Source of the DNA: Muraenolepis orangiensis
Lineage: Eukaryota > Chordata > Actinopteri > Gadiformes > Muraenolepididae
Reading direction: 5' to 3'
DNA length: 64,000 bases
NCBI GenBank assembly: GCA_027704905.1
Contig: CM051007.1
Location: forward strand, 21,552,334-21,616,333
Shown: positions 1 to 13,100 of the stretch, piece by piece
How positions within the stretch are numbered: position 1 is the first letter of the stretch
How the letters are laid out: each line of letters starts with the position of its first letter
The notes under the pieces: model-generated
What the model was told of the DNA's origin: nothing
The model's input: only the letters and a program-made list of their open reading frames with translations
Database searches by the model: none
Made by a program: the position numbers and the translations under genes

Positions 1-1302
1 GTACACCTCAATGTTAAATCTCGTACCGTCAGGCTTCACAAGAACATCGTTACCTTCATTGAAGAACACCTTGGCACCATTTGCAGTAGCAGATTTTACA
101 GAGAATAGTTCTTGGGGGAACGAGGGTATGTAGAGGGCGTTCTTCAACGTCACTGTACACCGGCGCCCCTCACTGTCTATGAGGCATACCTGTGCGTCTC
201 CTCTCCCGTGCGCCAACCCGAAAGTGCGCTTCCCGTCTGCCAGCTCCATGCTGTGTCTCTCCGGCTCGAAGGTGCTGTCAAAGTTCTTGAATCGGCTCCT
301 GTCGTTGATAATGTGGGACGACGCACCTGTGTCCACGATCAGTCCCTTCCTTTGGGCCTGCTGCTGCTGCGCTGACCGGCTGGCGTATGCTGTCTGCGCC
401 CCGAAGGTGAAGTCCTCTTTCCCCGCTCCTCTCCGGGCGTCGTCTCGACTCGCCTCACGTCCACCGCTGCCGCCATCTTGTCCACAGCCGCCATCTTGCA
501 CGTGCGCGTACCGAGCGCTCTGTTCGCGCTTCTTTCTACACACTCTGTCTGCGTGTCCCGAAGTTTTGCAGAAACTACACCAAACAGTTTTTGTGCAGTT
601 ATCCTTTCGGTGACCCTTTTCTCCACAACGCCAACACGCCATCTCCGTCGGGGGTCCGGTCTTTTTCTTTGGCGCTGCCCGGGCCTTCATTACCCTTTCT
701 CCCGCCTCCTCGGCGACCGGGTCTGAGTCTTCTGAGGCCTCGAAGTTCCGCAACTTGGCCTTGAACTCCCCCAGCGACATGTCCGCTGAACCGTGCGTCA
801 CCAACAGTGTGAACGGTTTATACATCTCCGGTAGTCCCCTCATAACCATCGCCATCATTAGTCCATCACTCGGTGCTTCTCCTGCACTTTTGAGCGCAGT
901 GATGATCTGCTCCGCCCTGATGACGTATTCAGTCACGGTCTCTGTGCTAGCTTTCTTCAGCGCGGTCAATGTTATATACAGGGATACAATCCGGGGCCTA
1001 CCTTTGCCGATGTAGTGTTCTCTTAACACTTTTAGACTCTCTCGGCCTTTGTCCTTTGTGTCCCGGAATATCAGCCCCAAGCTTGTGTTGTCTAGGAGTG
1101 GTGCTAGCTCGCAGTATGCGTCGGCGTTCAGCTTAGTATCCAGGGCTTGCGCGGCCTCCGTTATGTCTCCCGTGAGGCCCGTCAAAATTGTCTTTTTCAG
1201 CCCCAATCCGTGCATACAGCACAACATCCGCTCTTCCCAGAGCTCGTATTCTTCTGCCCTTCCGTCAAACGTGGGCCACTTGCTTCTGCCTCTGGTCGCC
1301 AT
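1..1302 (-). CDS. Ty1/copia-type retrotransposon Gag-protease, 5' part, cut by window edge
   Basis: Read on the minus strand from the ATG at 1302-1300, the frame stays open for 434 codons to the window edge. Residues 1-220 resemble a copia-type Gag (UBN2-like region, including a stretch ending in MRGLPEMYKPF). Two CCHC zinc knuckles follow: residues 223-236 (C-W-R-C-GEKGH-RKDN-C) and 242-255 (C-S-F-C-KTSGH-ADRV-C). A retropepsin motif, VDTGASSH, begins near residue 323 with the catalytic Asp at about 324. The order Gag, zinc knuckle, protease is that of a copia polyprotein; integrase and reverse transcriptase would lie left of the window. No stop or frameshift was seen, unlike every other mobile-element ORF in the window. 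A primer-binding site and putative LTR lie directly upstream. Having two zinc knuckles rather than one is unusual for copia, so clade assignment is tentative. Confidence 0.85.
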   Translation of the reverse strand, partial: MATRGRSKWPTFDGRAEEYELWEERMLCCMHGLGLKKTILTGLTGDITEAAQALDTKLNADAYCELAPLLDNTSLGLIFRDTKDKGRESLKVLREHYIGKGRPRIVSLYITLTALKKASTETVTEYVIRAEQIITALKSAGEAPSDGLMMAMVMRGLPEMYKPFTLLVTHGSADMSLGEFKAKLRNFEASEDSDPVAEEAGERVMKARAAPKKKTGPPTEMACWRCGEKGHRKDNCTKTVWCSFCKTSGHADRVCRKKREQSARYAHVQDGGCGQDGGSGGREASRDDARRGAGKEDFTFGAQTAYASRSAQQQQAQRKGLIVDTGASSHIINDRSRFKNFDSTFEPERHSMELADGKRTFGLAHGRGDAQVCLIDSEGRRCTVTLKNALYIPSFPQELFSVKSATANGAKVFFNEGNDVLVKPDGTRFNIEVY

Positions 1303-1404
1303 CTTTTGGTTGTAGCTTAGCTTTAGTGTCACGCGGTTCTCCCGCCGCTAAACTGGCCTACACTTTTCAGCTAACTACCTATCGTTCTTTTGCTCTTACG
1401 TGAT

Positions 1405-1418
1405 CTGGGCCCATAACC
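1405..1418 (-). other. Primer-binding site, half tRNA-iMet type
   Basis: The + strand reads CTGGGCCCATAACC, which matches the anticodon stem-loop of initiator methionine tRNA over 14 nt. On the element's own strand this is its complement, so the tRNA would be primed from an internal cut at the anticodon, as known for Drosophila copia. It sits about 100 nt before the gag ATG and right against the putative LTR. Confidence 0.7.
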
Positions 1419-1696
1419 TGTTGACAGAGTCACATGTGCAGCAAGAAACCAGTCATGACGACGAGGTCTTATTTAGCCTTAACTGGCGTGGTTTATTTCC
1501 ATATATGCATTGCACCACTTGACCCGCTCTCCGTGAGAGCTAGAGAGAGAGAGATAGAAAGGGGGGGAACAATCCCTTATATCTGACACCTGACGTCAGC
1601 TACAATAGCTGCGCCTCCTTACGCCTATAGCGCCCTCTTACTGCGGAACAGTTATAGTGCAGTTACATACAGACATATTAACACTTACACTTAACA
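1419..1696 (-). repeat. Putative 5' LTR of the copia-type element (278 bp)
   Basis: The interval begins TGTTGAC and ends CTTAACA on the + strand, giving TG...CA termini with TGTT/AACA inverted ends, and directly abuts the primer site. On the element strand it has a TATA-like ATATAAG (1577-1583) and then an AATAAA (TTTATT at 1492-1497), in the order expected of an LTR. The second LTR and target duplication are outside the window, so the left boundary in element terms is inferred. From 1697 to about 1800 lies AT-rich sequence with repeated TATATAGATTATA-like motifs. Confidence 0.55.
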
Positions 1697-1972
1697 TATA
1701 TAGATTATAACGCCCATATATACCGCTATATAATCTATATGTGTAGATTATACTATATATATAATCTCTATATATAGATTATACCGCCCGCCGTTCACCT
1801 ATACTCAAATTATTTGAGTCAAATATGATGATAAACACACAGCTGTTTCGCGGCCCGGCAGTAACACCTCCACGGTCCGGTACCGGAAAAAATATTTGTT
1901 TAGCGAAGCCGGAGGCCCTACGCAGGCCCTAGGCTTTTGCCTACTCCGCCTTAGGAGGCGCCGGGCCTGGAC

Positions 1973-2263
1973 TATGACGACACAGAGCAGTGTTAAAGAA
2001 CACCTCTCGACGTGTCTTCCTGTAAGCTCCTTCACGGGTTTCGCTACACTATATAGTATCACCTGATAAACCTGAAAAACTCCAATTACAGTCAGTATCA
2101 ACCTGGTTAGCAATTCAAACACGAAGTTCAGTCCCTCCAGTAGTTGAAACAATCATTTATACTTTATCACATATCACTTACAGTTGCTAAAAGACAGTCT
2201 ACTAGGTATACAAACAGTTCTAAGATTACTTATAGAGTATGTGTGAGATATGAGCATAATAAT

Positions 2264-2345
<82 letters not shown>

Positions 2346-3110
2346 ATACAGGTAAGTAAGAATAAGTATATAACAGGTAGTGATCAGGGGTACGCAATTG
2401 TGAAAAACAGGATAAATATATATAAATATATATTTAATCACAGGTTGCGTTAAGCTGTCAATAATTAGTTCATTATGCAAATTCTGCGCTTTAGTGGGCG
2501 TTTTATTTTAATTGTTTTATCTCATTCTTCATGAAGAGAGTATACTCATTAAAACAGAGAAACATGGATGAAAGCTTGGATGCGCAATCTTCCGCGTAGT
2601 TGCGGATAATAAGTAAAGCTTTCACTCGGTGGTTAACTCTTTAGCCTGTCGGCATATTTATTTAGTGCAATCTAGTGACAACACTTAACAAAGCCCCGGT
2701 GCCTCCGGGTAGGGCGGTACACCTTTAATAAAAAGGGTGCGTGGCTTAAAGTCTTCCCCCTAACGTTCCTCCCTCCCTCCCTCCCTATATAGTCATAGCA
2801 GCGCGTGTTGCGTCAGCTCAGATCTCAGCGTGGAAGCCGGCAGTCCATTCCAATTCACCATCGTCTCGACTTATTGTGGGCCAACAAAAAAAAGGTACGC
2901 TTAGAAGCCATTTCACGAAGATACACGTCGTTTATTATTATATTGATTTATTTACAGGGAATACGCTATTTACTAAGGCTATGTACTTAAGGTGTACGGC
3001 TCAGATATGTAATATAGCGAGAGCGTGATGACCGTCACCTCGTGTGCTCTCTAAAAGAAAGCATGACAACGATGGACATAGCTATGGTGCTAAAATAGGA
3101 AAAATGTAAA
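1973..3110 (+). repeat. Dispersed repeat R, copy R1 (LTR-like, unclassified)
   Basis: About 1.1 kb, matching 18958-20043 nearly end to end and, in part, 17003-17126 plus 18296-18806. It contains an internal (TA)n tract, a TATATAG box near 2785, and a conserved 3' half with the motifs GCCTCCGGGTAGGGCGGTAC and CTTATTGTGGGCCAAC. The TATA box and size suggest a solo LTR or a non-autonomous element, but I see no coding capacity and no clean terminal repeats, so the class is open. Confidence 0.6.
2267..2348. repeat. (TA)n microsatellite inside repeat R1
   Basis: About 80 bp of nearly perfect TA. The same position in copy R3 (19249-19308) has an interrupted TA/TATC tract, and in R2 the left edge of R is a TA tract (16946-17008). 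The tract therefore belongs to the repeat family and expanded independently. Confidence 0.9.
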
Positions 3111-3139
3111 CGACTAGTTGTACATGTACCTGTACATGC

Positions 3140-3411
3140 GCCCGGGAGTTTTATATTGGACTTCAATGGGGAGCTGGATGACAATCCTCCGTACTTTTAA
3201 ATAAAACCTTTTTAAATTAGCTGTAGGGGGCGCTGTTGGTACTTTGACACGGGGACATGATTGCTGTGCTTTCGAAGTGTTAAAGTAGTATCAGTATTTT
3301 CACAGATGAATCTTGTTAAATTTATATGTATTTATTTTTCTCTTGCAAGTTTATTTTTCTCAGATTTTTGGGAGGATGGTCCTCCCTTTCCTCAATAAAC
3401 GAGCCTCCACT
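3140..3411 (+). mobile_element. hAT-like element fragment, right end
   Basis: The sequence from GAGTTTTATATTGGACTTCA to AACGAGCCTCCACTG matches the right end of the complete element at 25413-27526, including the GGAGGATGGTCCTCCC motif just inside the terminus. The left part is missing here. A related internal and right-hand piece lies in front of asns copy 2 (20044-20660). Confidence 0.6.
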
Positions 3412-4117
3412 GCTGTACTATATTATATATAATATATATAATATATAATATAATAATATTATATAGGTAATATATAATATTCTGTATTATATATTACCAT
3501 GCACTTTACTGTAACATTTGCACTCTGGTTAGATGCCAAATTATTTCCGCTGTACTGTACTTGTGCTGTACAATGACAATGCATTTTAATCTAAACTACA
3601 GACAGCGTCAGAGAAGTTACCCATCTCCGTCCGACCCCTTCGTTCCACAGTGGGAGTGGGATTAAAATCACCTCACCAAAAAACACAAATGACTTATTTA
3701 CTATTCATATAGTACACTTTCAGTATACACAATTGAATTACACTGCCTATTTAGTTATACACATTACTAATGCATATTAGTTGATAATGGGAACTTTATT
3801 CGTCCCTGGTGAGAAACGTGTATATCCCAAACGTGTATATCCAAGGCCACGGATATCATTTTACTACCATTGTGAACCCTCAAAACTCTTCTGTTCACCA
3901 TAGCCTTTGTCCTCTTTCCCATCCCTTTCCCCTCATTTCAGTGCTACTTTAGTTTATTCCCTTTATTTCTTTTTGTATTTAGCCTTAGCTGTTTGCTTGT
4001 TTGTTTTTTACCCCTCTTGAAAGGCGCTATATAAACTCAAGTTATTATTACCAGCTATTGTGCTCACTGTTTTTCTCTCCCCCTCTCTCTCTCCTCTCTC
4101 ACTCCTCGGCACCCCAG
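3412..4117 (+). other. 5' flank of asns copy 1, no promoter recognised
   Basis: The interval contains an AT-rich TATAATATA tract (3420-3480), a LINE-tail fragment (about 3497-3595, CTGTACTGTACTTGTGCTG, also seen near 4635 and 54000), and a SINE-like end (AAAGGCGCTATATAAA near 4021). Just before the gene are a pyrimidine tract and CACCCCAG, a good 3' splice site at 4117. The first coding exon is therefore probably preceded by a noncoding exon that I could not locate. Most of this interval is absent upstream of copy 2. Confidence 0.5.
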
Positions 4118-4124
4118 GGACAAC

Positions 4125-7100
4125 ATGTGTGGTATTTGGGCTTTGTTTGGCAGCGATGAGTGCCTGTCCGTTCAGTGCATCAGCGCCATGAAGATCTCTC
4201 ACCGGGGGCCGGACGCCTTCCGCTTGGAGAACGTCAACGGCTTCACCAACTGCTACTTCGGCTTCCACCGCTTGGCCATCGTGGACCAGCTGTACGGCAT
4301 GCAGCCCCTGCGTGTTAAGAAGTTCCCCTTCCTATGGCTGTGTTACAACGGGGAGATTTACAACCACCACGCGGTACTGACATTATTTAGCATGGTGGTT
4401 TATGTCCGTTTAATCATCAACAGCAATCTAATGTGGAGTCATGCATATGCTGATGAAAGTTTTTGATGTGTGGCTACGTCATGTCATGTCATGCCAGGGC
4501 ACGGGTTGTAGACTCAACTAGTGAAGAGAAGTCTCGTACCTCGTGTCCTGGCACCTAAAAGGTAGCAGAGCAATAATTTGTGTGAATAAGTGAGTGACAC
4601 TTGTTTGTCTTACGAACGAATGCCAACTTCTTTGCGCTGTACTGTACTTGTGCTGTGCAATGACATTTGAATATAATCTATAATCTATTCTAGAAGTGCC
4701 GATATGTGTGCCGATGATAACGTGTCTTTCTTCCCCCTGTGGTTTCAGCTGCAGAAGCAGTTTGGCTTTGACTGCCAAACCGAGATGGACGGCGAGGTGC
4801 TGCTCCACTTGTACGAGCGCTTCGGCATTCAGAAGATGGCCTCCCTGCTGGACGGGGTGTTTGCCTTCGTCCTCCTGGACACGGCCAACCGGAAGGTGTT
4901 TGTGGGGAGGGACACGTACGGCGTGCGGCCCTTGTTCAAGCTCCTCACCGACGACGGCCTCCTGGCCATGTCCTCGGAAGCCAAAGGTAGACGGCGCGAG
5001 GTAGCCTGACGGCTAGCCGTCTCGGCCTCTTCTGTTTGTGCAATGTCGCAGAGTGACTCGTCTACATCACCGTGCGTCTTGCTAAACGAAGAAACTTCGA
5101 GACAGGATTCTGATTGGCTGTCAGCTTTGTCACTCAAAGTCATAGTCATGAACGCGCGGGAATCATCTTCAATCTTTCAAAAGTCTTACAAATCCTAAGA
5201 CATTTAGTAGTTTTAGGATTATGGTTTTTAGTAGGATTTTAAGAATAATTATAAGCCTATATTAATTCTGAGTGGCATTGAAAAAGTGTTAAAAAGTCTT
5301 TAAATCTATCCCTTCAGCTGTAGGAACCCTGGGAAAGTCTGACTCTGCGAGACTAATTAAAATATAACATTTTATTGTCCTCAAAGGACTCTGGGCAGTC
5401 TGTATCGTTCCACAGGGCCTCACTTTGTGCTCCTCCTTTTTGGGAGATGAATGCCAACCACCGTATCCATGGCAATTGGCTGGCTAACCTTTTTGTCTGC
5501 CCCCCCACCACTCACTCCAGGCCTCACTGAAATCACCAGCTCTACTGCCAGCGTTGTTCCGTTCCTGCCCGGACACTTTGAGGCCTTTGACCTCAAGGCC
5601 AGCGGCAAGGTGGAGTCCGTTCTGTTCGACCGCTTCCACTGCTGCACTGAGGAGCCGGCGCACAGCCTGTACGACGCCGTGCAGATCGCCTCCGGTATGT
5701 AGACATCTATCCGTTCGCGTTCGATACTCGCAAACATGCAGTTTGATATGTTAATATGTGTTTTGTTTCAAAGCGCAGTGGTTAATGCTCTTGAGTTTGT
5801 CTTAGACTTTTTTTATCGTTCCACTAGCTTTTTCGAAGTTTGTAGATGTAGTTTTCTATATAGGGCGGCTGGAGCTCAGGAGGAAGAGCAGTCGCCTCAC
5901 AACCGGAAGGTGGCTGGTTCGATCCCCCGGCTCCTCCTCGCAAAACTGACGAGGTGTCCTTGAGCAAGACACCCTAACCCTAACTGCTGGTGTATGAATG
6001 GGTGAATGTGAGGCATTGTAAAGCGCTTTGGATAAAAGCTCTATATAAAGGTGCTTTCGGACCAAATAGTTCTGGGGACTGGGGAACTAGGGACCTGGGG
6101 AGGAATAGTTTCTTCAAGGGCTTTCTCTGTTTGCATTCTCATCGCCAATAGGAACGTTACATCAACCTCATTGGACAGAGCTGGGAACTACGATGGTTCC
6201 TAGTTCCTGTGGTGCACAGATAACACAACAATAATAATTATTCAAATTTGTCAGTGTACAGCACAAGTACAGTACAGCGAAAGGATTCTCTGCATTTAAC
6301 CTATCCTAGTATTAGGAGAAGCTATTTATACAGCGCCCGGGGAGCAGTTAGGGTTAGGGTGTCTTGCTCAAGGACACCTCGACAGTTTTTTTTGCTAGGA
6401 GGAGCCGGTGATCGAACCAGCAACCTTCCGGTTGTGAGGTGTTGAGGTGACCGCTCTACCGAGCTATGCTGCCGCCCACAACAACAAACAAACAAACACG
6501 ACAACAAATAGAGGAGTGTAGTTTCTTAGAACTATGATCAGGTTCCTGCGGTCCGAAAGCACCCAATGTGACCTGTGCCCCCCCCCCCCCCCCCCTTGGC
6601 CACAGGTTTTGACGAGGACACGGTGAAAAGCAACATCCGGCTGCTCTTTGAGAACGCCGTGCGGAAACGACTCATGGCCCAAAGAAGAATTGGATGTCTG
6701 CTTTCAGGTGAATGGCGCCCCTGTGTTATTGTGCCTTAGAGAGAGAGATCATTCCTAAAGTGAGAGCATGTTTAGCCTTTTTAACAACACTCTTTTTGTT
6801 CTTTTCCTCATTTGCCTCATCAATTCAGTGAATGAATTTCACTCAAACGCTGTGTGTGTGTGTGTCCTACATACCAGGTGGTCTGGACTCCAGTCTGGTG
6901 GCTGCTACTCTGGTGAAGCTGGCCAAAGAGGAGAACCTGCCCTACCCCATCCAGACATTTGCAATCGGGACTGAAGACAGCCCAGACATCATAGCGGCCC
7001 GCAAGGTGAAGCCAGCCCTCCCTCCCTCCCTCCCTCCCTCCCTTCCTCCCATAGAAACAGGTGTCACTGAGCCTCTTTGAGTGATGCAAAGAAGCCGTCA

Positions 7101-10100
7101 AAGCAGGTTTTATAGCGTGTGTGTGTGTGTCACAGGTAGCAGTGCACATTGGCAGTGAGCACCACGAGGTGAACTTCACCGTGGAGGAGGGCATCCAGGC
7201 CATGAAGGAGGTCATCTCCCACCTGGAGACCTATGACATCACCACCGTGCGCGCCTCCATCGGTGAGTTCACGTGTCCTTATTAGTCCACCTTATTAGGT
7301 CTATTTAAAATGAGTTATAGGTTATTGAAATCTGAACAGATCCCACCAGTTTGATCTTAACACTGCCATCTGGGTTAATTGAAACAAGAATACAATTCAT
7401 GGGCTTCTTTCTAAAGATTGAGGTTTGACATGCGCGCTGGGACCCACTGAAAAAGCCCACGCCACCCACCAGTTGAAAATGGTGGTTTGGTCCACTGGTT
7501 GGTCCACTGGTTTTACCACTGGACTACAGGGATTATACCAAGCCAAATTGGCACAAAGCCAGCCTTTTAGCTCTTCAGTTCACTATTTATTATTCATTAA
7601 CGATAGGGAAACTTTTTTAAGACAATTACATTATAGGCTGTATTGCAAAATGAAAGTCAGCATTCTTATTTCTGGTAAATAGGGTATCTCCAGTAGCTTA
7701 TAGCTTATTACTTTATCCATCTGAAATGGGACGCCAATGTCATTTTCCATTTTTGGAATTAGACTATTTTCAATGAGATGAGTCAAGTCAATGAGATATC
7801 TAAAGTAAGCACAATCCAATCTTCATCAGCAAACCCAAAAGCAAGAGAGAAAAGGACAACTGGTGGGGGGTGAGGCTGAAACAGTAAAACACATTCACGT
7901 CTTCAGGCGGTTCACTTTGTGCTGCGTGTGACTTGGGGGTTTACGGGGCCCGTCAGGAAGCGGCGTCAGGGTTACTAGACCTGGTGCTCCGTCCTCCAGC
8001 CATCTGCTCTATGAACAGATGGGCACCCTGGACAATTAATACGTGAGACAACATGTCCATGTGCTTCTTGAAAGAAATCCCATGTCCAGAATAATGTCAT
8101 TATTAATCTCTAATTCTCAAATTTCTCTAATCTCTAATTATTATCTCAACTAATTAAAGCATTGAGATTAATGGAACATCTTTGAGTCACCTGAAACATT
8201 TCATCTCCACTAGTTTAGTGTGCCCTTACATGCATAAAAGGAGCAGACCTGATGTGGCAGAAGCCTCTGTGGAAAGGGTCTCCTTAGCTGCTGGATCATT
8301 ATTCACAGCGACCCTAATGTCCCTGAGGTTGACCCTACCAATGCTGGTGTGGTTTCTTCTTCCGCTGCACTGGTACCCTGTTGCCGTTCAGGCCTGTGTT
8401 GAAGACGTGGACTCCACATGCCTTGAGGACTCTTGAGGCTTCAATGGCTTCGATGACTCAAATGCATGTTTATTTTAAGGCATGTTTAGCATGTGAATGA
8501 CCAGACTTTTTTGGGGGGGGGGGGGTACATACTGTTTGGATTTGAGGGGCTTTGCGTATGTTCTTGGTAAACAGAAGGAAGTGAGTTCAGTGGAAGCAAA
8601 GATGTGCTTGAGACGCAAGCTGAAAGGGAGAAGACTCCCTAGTCCCAACCACTTTAATGTGAATCCGGGTACAACCGAACTATAGAAGAACCTTTTTTTT
8701 TTTTTTCTACTTTCACTGGAAAAAAAACCTCATGACGAATTGATTGGTACAGTTGGGGTCTGTACAAATCAAACATGTTTTCTTAAATCTGGCGAAGACA
8801 CAGCACTAATTTATAATGCAGCACAGCAGTCATTTATAATGGTGTTATAAACGTACAGATAAACGTGCAGCTCCTGCGATTTGGATGGCACATGGCCAGA
8901 TTGTGTGTGTGCGTGCCATATGTCTATGTGGTGGACCTTTCCCCTGATGTCCACCTGTTTTCCACTCTCGTCCAACCACAGGGATGTACTTGGTGTCCAA
9001 GTACATCCGAGAGAAGTCCGACAGTGTGGTCATCTTCTCCGGGGAGGGTTCGGACGAGCTCACCCAGGGATACATCTACTTTCACAAGGTCAGTCCTGCA
9101 CGCACGTAAACAAACACACCGGTGTTTTCAAACACATTGCTGTTTTAGCGTGTATTATCTTTTGTTTTCCATCATATTCTTTAATGGTAAACGCGGAATA
9201 GGAGCGACTGTAAAATGTATTCCAGGTTGTTCAGTGTTTCTTCTTCTTCTTCTTCTTCTTCTTCTTCGAGAAGTCACAATTTGACAGAACAAATACTTAA
9301 AATAACTACAACTGAAGCAAAAGGTCTGTTGCATGGCAAGGTGTGCACCATTTATATATTTTTTTTTAATAAAAAAAAAAAAATGGAATCGAAAAACTAA
9401 ATTCTAGTCAGAAAGAAGTTGCCCTGGGCTACTCCCACTTTGTGACTACCTAGACAACTGACACGCGTGTGTCCGTCCTTACAGGCTCCGAGCCCCAAGG
9501 CGGCAGCAGAGGAGAGCGTGCGGCTGCTGAAGGAGCTCTACCTGTTCGACAACCTGCGCGCCGACCGCACCACCGCCGCACACGGGTAACACTTGGCTTT
9601 AATCTAAATCTGGAGGGTTGAATTCTCTTTATTGTTTCACATGCACACACAGTACAATTAGTTTCCCTGCATTAAACCCATCCTAGTCTCAGGAGCAGGG
9701 GGCAGCTTTTGTATATACAGCTACCGGGGAGCAGTGTAGGGGTCTGGTGCCTTGCTCAAGGGCACCTCGGCAGTACCAAGGAGGCGAACTGGCACCTTTT
9801 TCCAAGTACTAGTTCTCACCCCGTACTTAGTCCGTTACGGGGACTTGAACCTGCGACCCCCGGTTCCCAAGCCAAGTCCCAACAGACTGAGCTACTGCCT
9901 TCCAGGCTTCCACCTGGTTTTTTTTACGTAGTAGCCAAAGACGTGGTGTCAATGAAAACAGACGTTTTTAGTCAGAATTTCAGAAAACAAACTACGTACA
10001 AATGAAAACTATTTTCTTTTAAGTACTTTCAAATCAAGGGACAAAGGTTGTGTTTGTCCACTAGGTGTCAGTCTTGACAAACATCTGATCTTCTCCTTCC

Positions 10101-13100
10101 AGGATAGGCCAACCACAACTCAGTGGGCTAGTGATTTTGAGTAAAACATACTAGACATACTAAAAACGTATTTGAGTGAATCGATATTGTTTCTCCAGGT
10201 TTCAATTGGTCAAACATAATTAATGTAAACCACGATTCAGTACTAGGGGCGGCTGGTGGTTTTAAAAGTAGGGGAGAAAGGAAGGTGCCCTCACTAAGAT
10301 GCTCTTAGTGAGGGCACATGCGGGCATGTAAGAACCAGACATTTGAAGCAGCATAAGGAGATTTAAATAGTGAGATATTTACCCAGAGGAAAATTGTGCT
10401 GCTTACAACCGTCTCTTCTTTGTCTTATAAGAAATTAAATCAGCTTTTATTTAGAGATTACTGAAGTCTGACCTGGAAAACAGGAGCTAAATAATATATG
10501 CATCTAAGACCAATTTGAGAAATGTATAAGTCAATCAAGTTCTCTTTTGGATCTTACTGTTATCTCAAGAGCTAATAATTTCAGACAAAATAAAGATCAG
10601 TGCAGTGACAGAAATCATTGATCTTGAATTGGGATTGGTGTGAGACAAGAAGAAGTATATTTCTTAGAAGCTGAAGTTTAAGAAAATGGATCAACATTTC
10701 ATACTGATCTTCAATTAAGCCCAATTTTTGTAAATAGGCTAGACAAAGATAAGATCTTATTTGGAATCTTCCTTTTCTCTGAAAGTAAGCACTGAATAAA
10801 GCTTGCTAGAATTCTTATATGGTTGTTTTTTAGATAAAGTTGGGAATTTGTGCTGTGATAGCAGATTTTCTTCATGTTCAAGAGATGGTCTGACCACTGA
10901 ACTACATAATGCATAGCCGGGGCGACTAGTGGAATGACAGTTGTGTTCTGTTCTTCACATGACCATATAGGCTTACTATAAAGATAGCGTCAATGACGCA
11001 GTACCTCATCCGGCCTCACTATCAATTTTGACAGTGTATAAGTGGGTACATTTAGCAGACAAGCCCAACAGAATTTAAACAGACTGATCTAAGGGGGAAG
11101 AAGCATTGTTTCGATGAAAAATAGCTATTTAGTGATTACTCCATTAATGATGAAAATCTGCAAAATCTGAATAGAAGTTCTATGTAGAACTATGCGAGTT
11201 CTACCAAACAAACCTTACGGAATTTAAATTGAGTGCGATTTCAGGGCGAAGTATATTTACCTGAATTTAATTCAAATAAGTCATACTATCAAATAGTAAT
11301 ACCAGTTATGCACATAAATCATGAAATTGTCTAAGCGCGAGCCAAAGAAACACCACCTTGTCACGGTCAGGAATGATTTCTGTTGACGCTTGGCGTCATG
11401 CACCTGGAACACTTGGAGTTCCTAACTCCAATGTTTCAAGTCTGAAATATATCAAATAAAGCTGTCTGGAACGTGGAATTAATGATTGACACAAGATTAG
11501 GGCTGTGCCATATCGTATCGTTTATCGCAATTTTATCGTTTATCGGTAATGACGATAATTAATGACGTGTTTACATATGCGACAAACGGCGTCAAATGGC
11601 GTTTGCATTTTCACTGGAATTGGCTTCTATTCACGGCTATCATATCACTCCGCGAGTAGTCCCGTTCACTTTTCCTGACGGAAAATATACTGACTTGCTG
11701 ATAGAATTGCTGAATTGTTTGCGCCAGTTGCCAAGCAACGCCTCAACTTCGGAGAACTATTTTTTATAAACACATACATTTCTAGTTCCTTTTGTTCGAA
11801 AAAAAATAATATTGACAAATTACCTAATACCAAAACAAAAGTTTTAAAAAGATGCCCTGGTACCCATCTAGAAGTTTTGACCTTATTAATAATTATTTGT
11901 TAATGTTCTAAAAATCGAATGAGTTAATGGTGTTGTTTACTTTCTTGTACAGGCTTGAGCTGAGAGTGCCTTTCCTGGACCATAGGTTCACTGCCTACTA
12001 CCTCTCCCTGCCTGAGGAGATGAGAACGCCCAAGGTCAGTGTCCCTCCATCCCTCCCTACTCTGCCTTGTGCTGTTTTGTGATTGCATCTCACATGTTTA
12101 TATTTTCCTTTGTGTTGAAAATACACAAGGCCTTAACCTGCCAAAAACACCACCAAACCTGCTGTGATTACAAACGTTTTTATATCCCTGATACACTACT
12201 GGTTTTAAAGAAAGTCTTCAATATGTATGTCTGCTCTTGAATATCCAACATAAACTGGCTACTTTTAAATGGTTTGCTTCCAGAAACCAGGTGTACGCAG
12301 GCGCATTCTGTTGACACCAAATTACCATAGTTTTATAATTAACATTTTTATTTAAACTATGCAAGCAACCTCCTTGCGTCATTAAAGCAGTCCATGTTTA
12401 GCCTTCATTTTTTTTCCTCTAACTCAAATTACATTTGGAAAACATTGGTTGCTCCACTGTACCATTGTGCGTTACCAATGTTTCTAAATTGTGTCTGTGT
12501 CTGAACGCAGAAAGGCGTGGAGAAGCACCTCCTCCGGGACTCCTTTGCGGGCCTCGGCCTGATCCCCAACGACATCCTCTGGAGGAGGAAGGAGGCCTTC
12601 AGCGACGGCCTGAGCTCTGTGAAGAAGTCCTGGTACACCAGCCTGCAGGAGCACCTGGAGAACCACGTAACTGCAACACAAACACAACACCGCACGAGGC
12701 TGAGGCTGAACGCCCGCTAAACGGTTGGGTGTACAGCCCACATGAATGTGCTCCTCTTGTTTTATCCTGCTGATATTGATGAACTATTAGGCTGGTTGTG
12801 GGGTCGAAACCCCGAATAGACCCCTTTTCACAGACCTGTGATGAGGTGTCGCAGATCCATAAATAGTGTTATATGCACGACTCTGTGGAATCCGAAAAGG
12901 GGTCTATTCACTCTAAAAGCTTTGAGTAAAACCATCCGCTGAAAAGACAATCGAAAAAAATTGTGGCTTTGCTGTATTACGTATACTTGTACCAATGGTG
13001 TTGCTATGACTGGTTATTGGGAGTAGATTGTACCGTCAACAGGTATACAGTATACGGGTGGGCTTTCTATCCTGTCATCAGTGTAGCATCCTCTTACATG

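Noticed and set aside
6345..6362. TTAGGG-like repeats suggesting interstitial telomere sequence.
   Set aside because: Only two to three units, and they are part of the SINE body that recurs in other copies.
9840..9904. A tRNA gene suggested by A and B boxes.
   Set aside because: It has no complete cloverleaf and is followed by the SINE body; the same unit recurs at 24779-25080.
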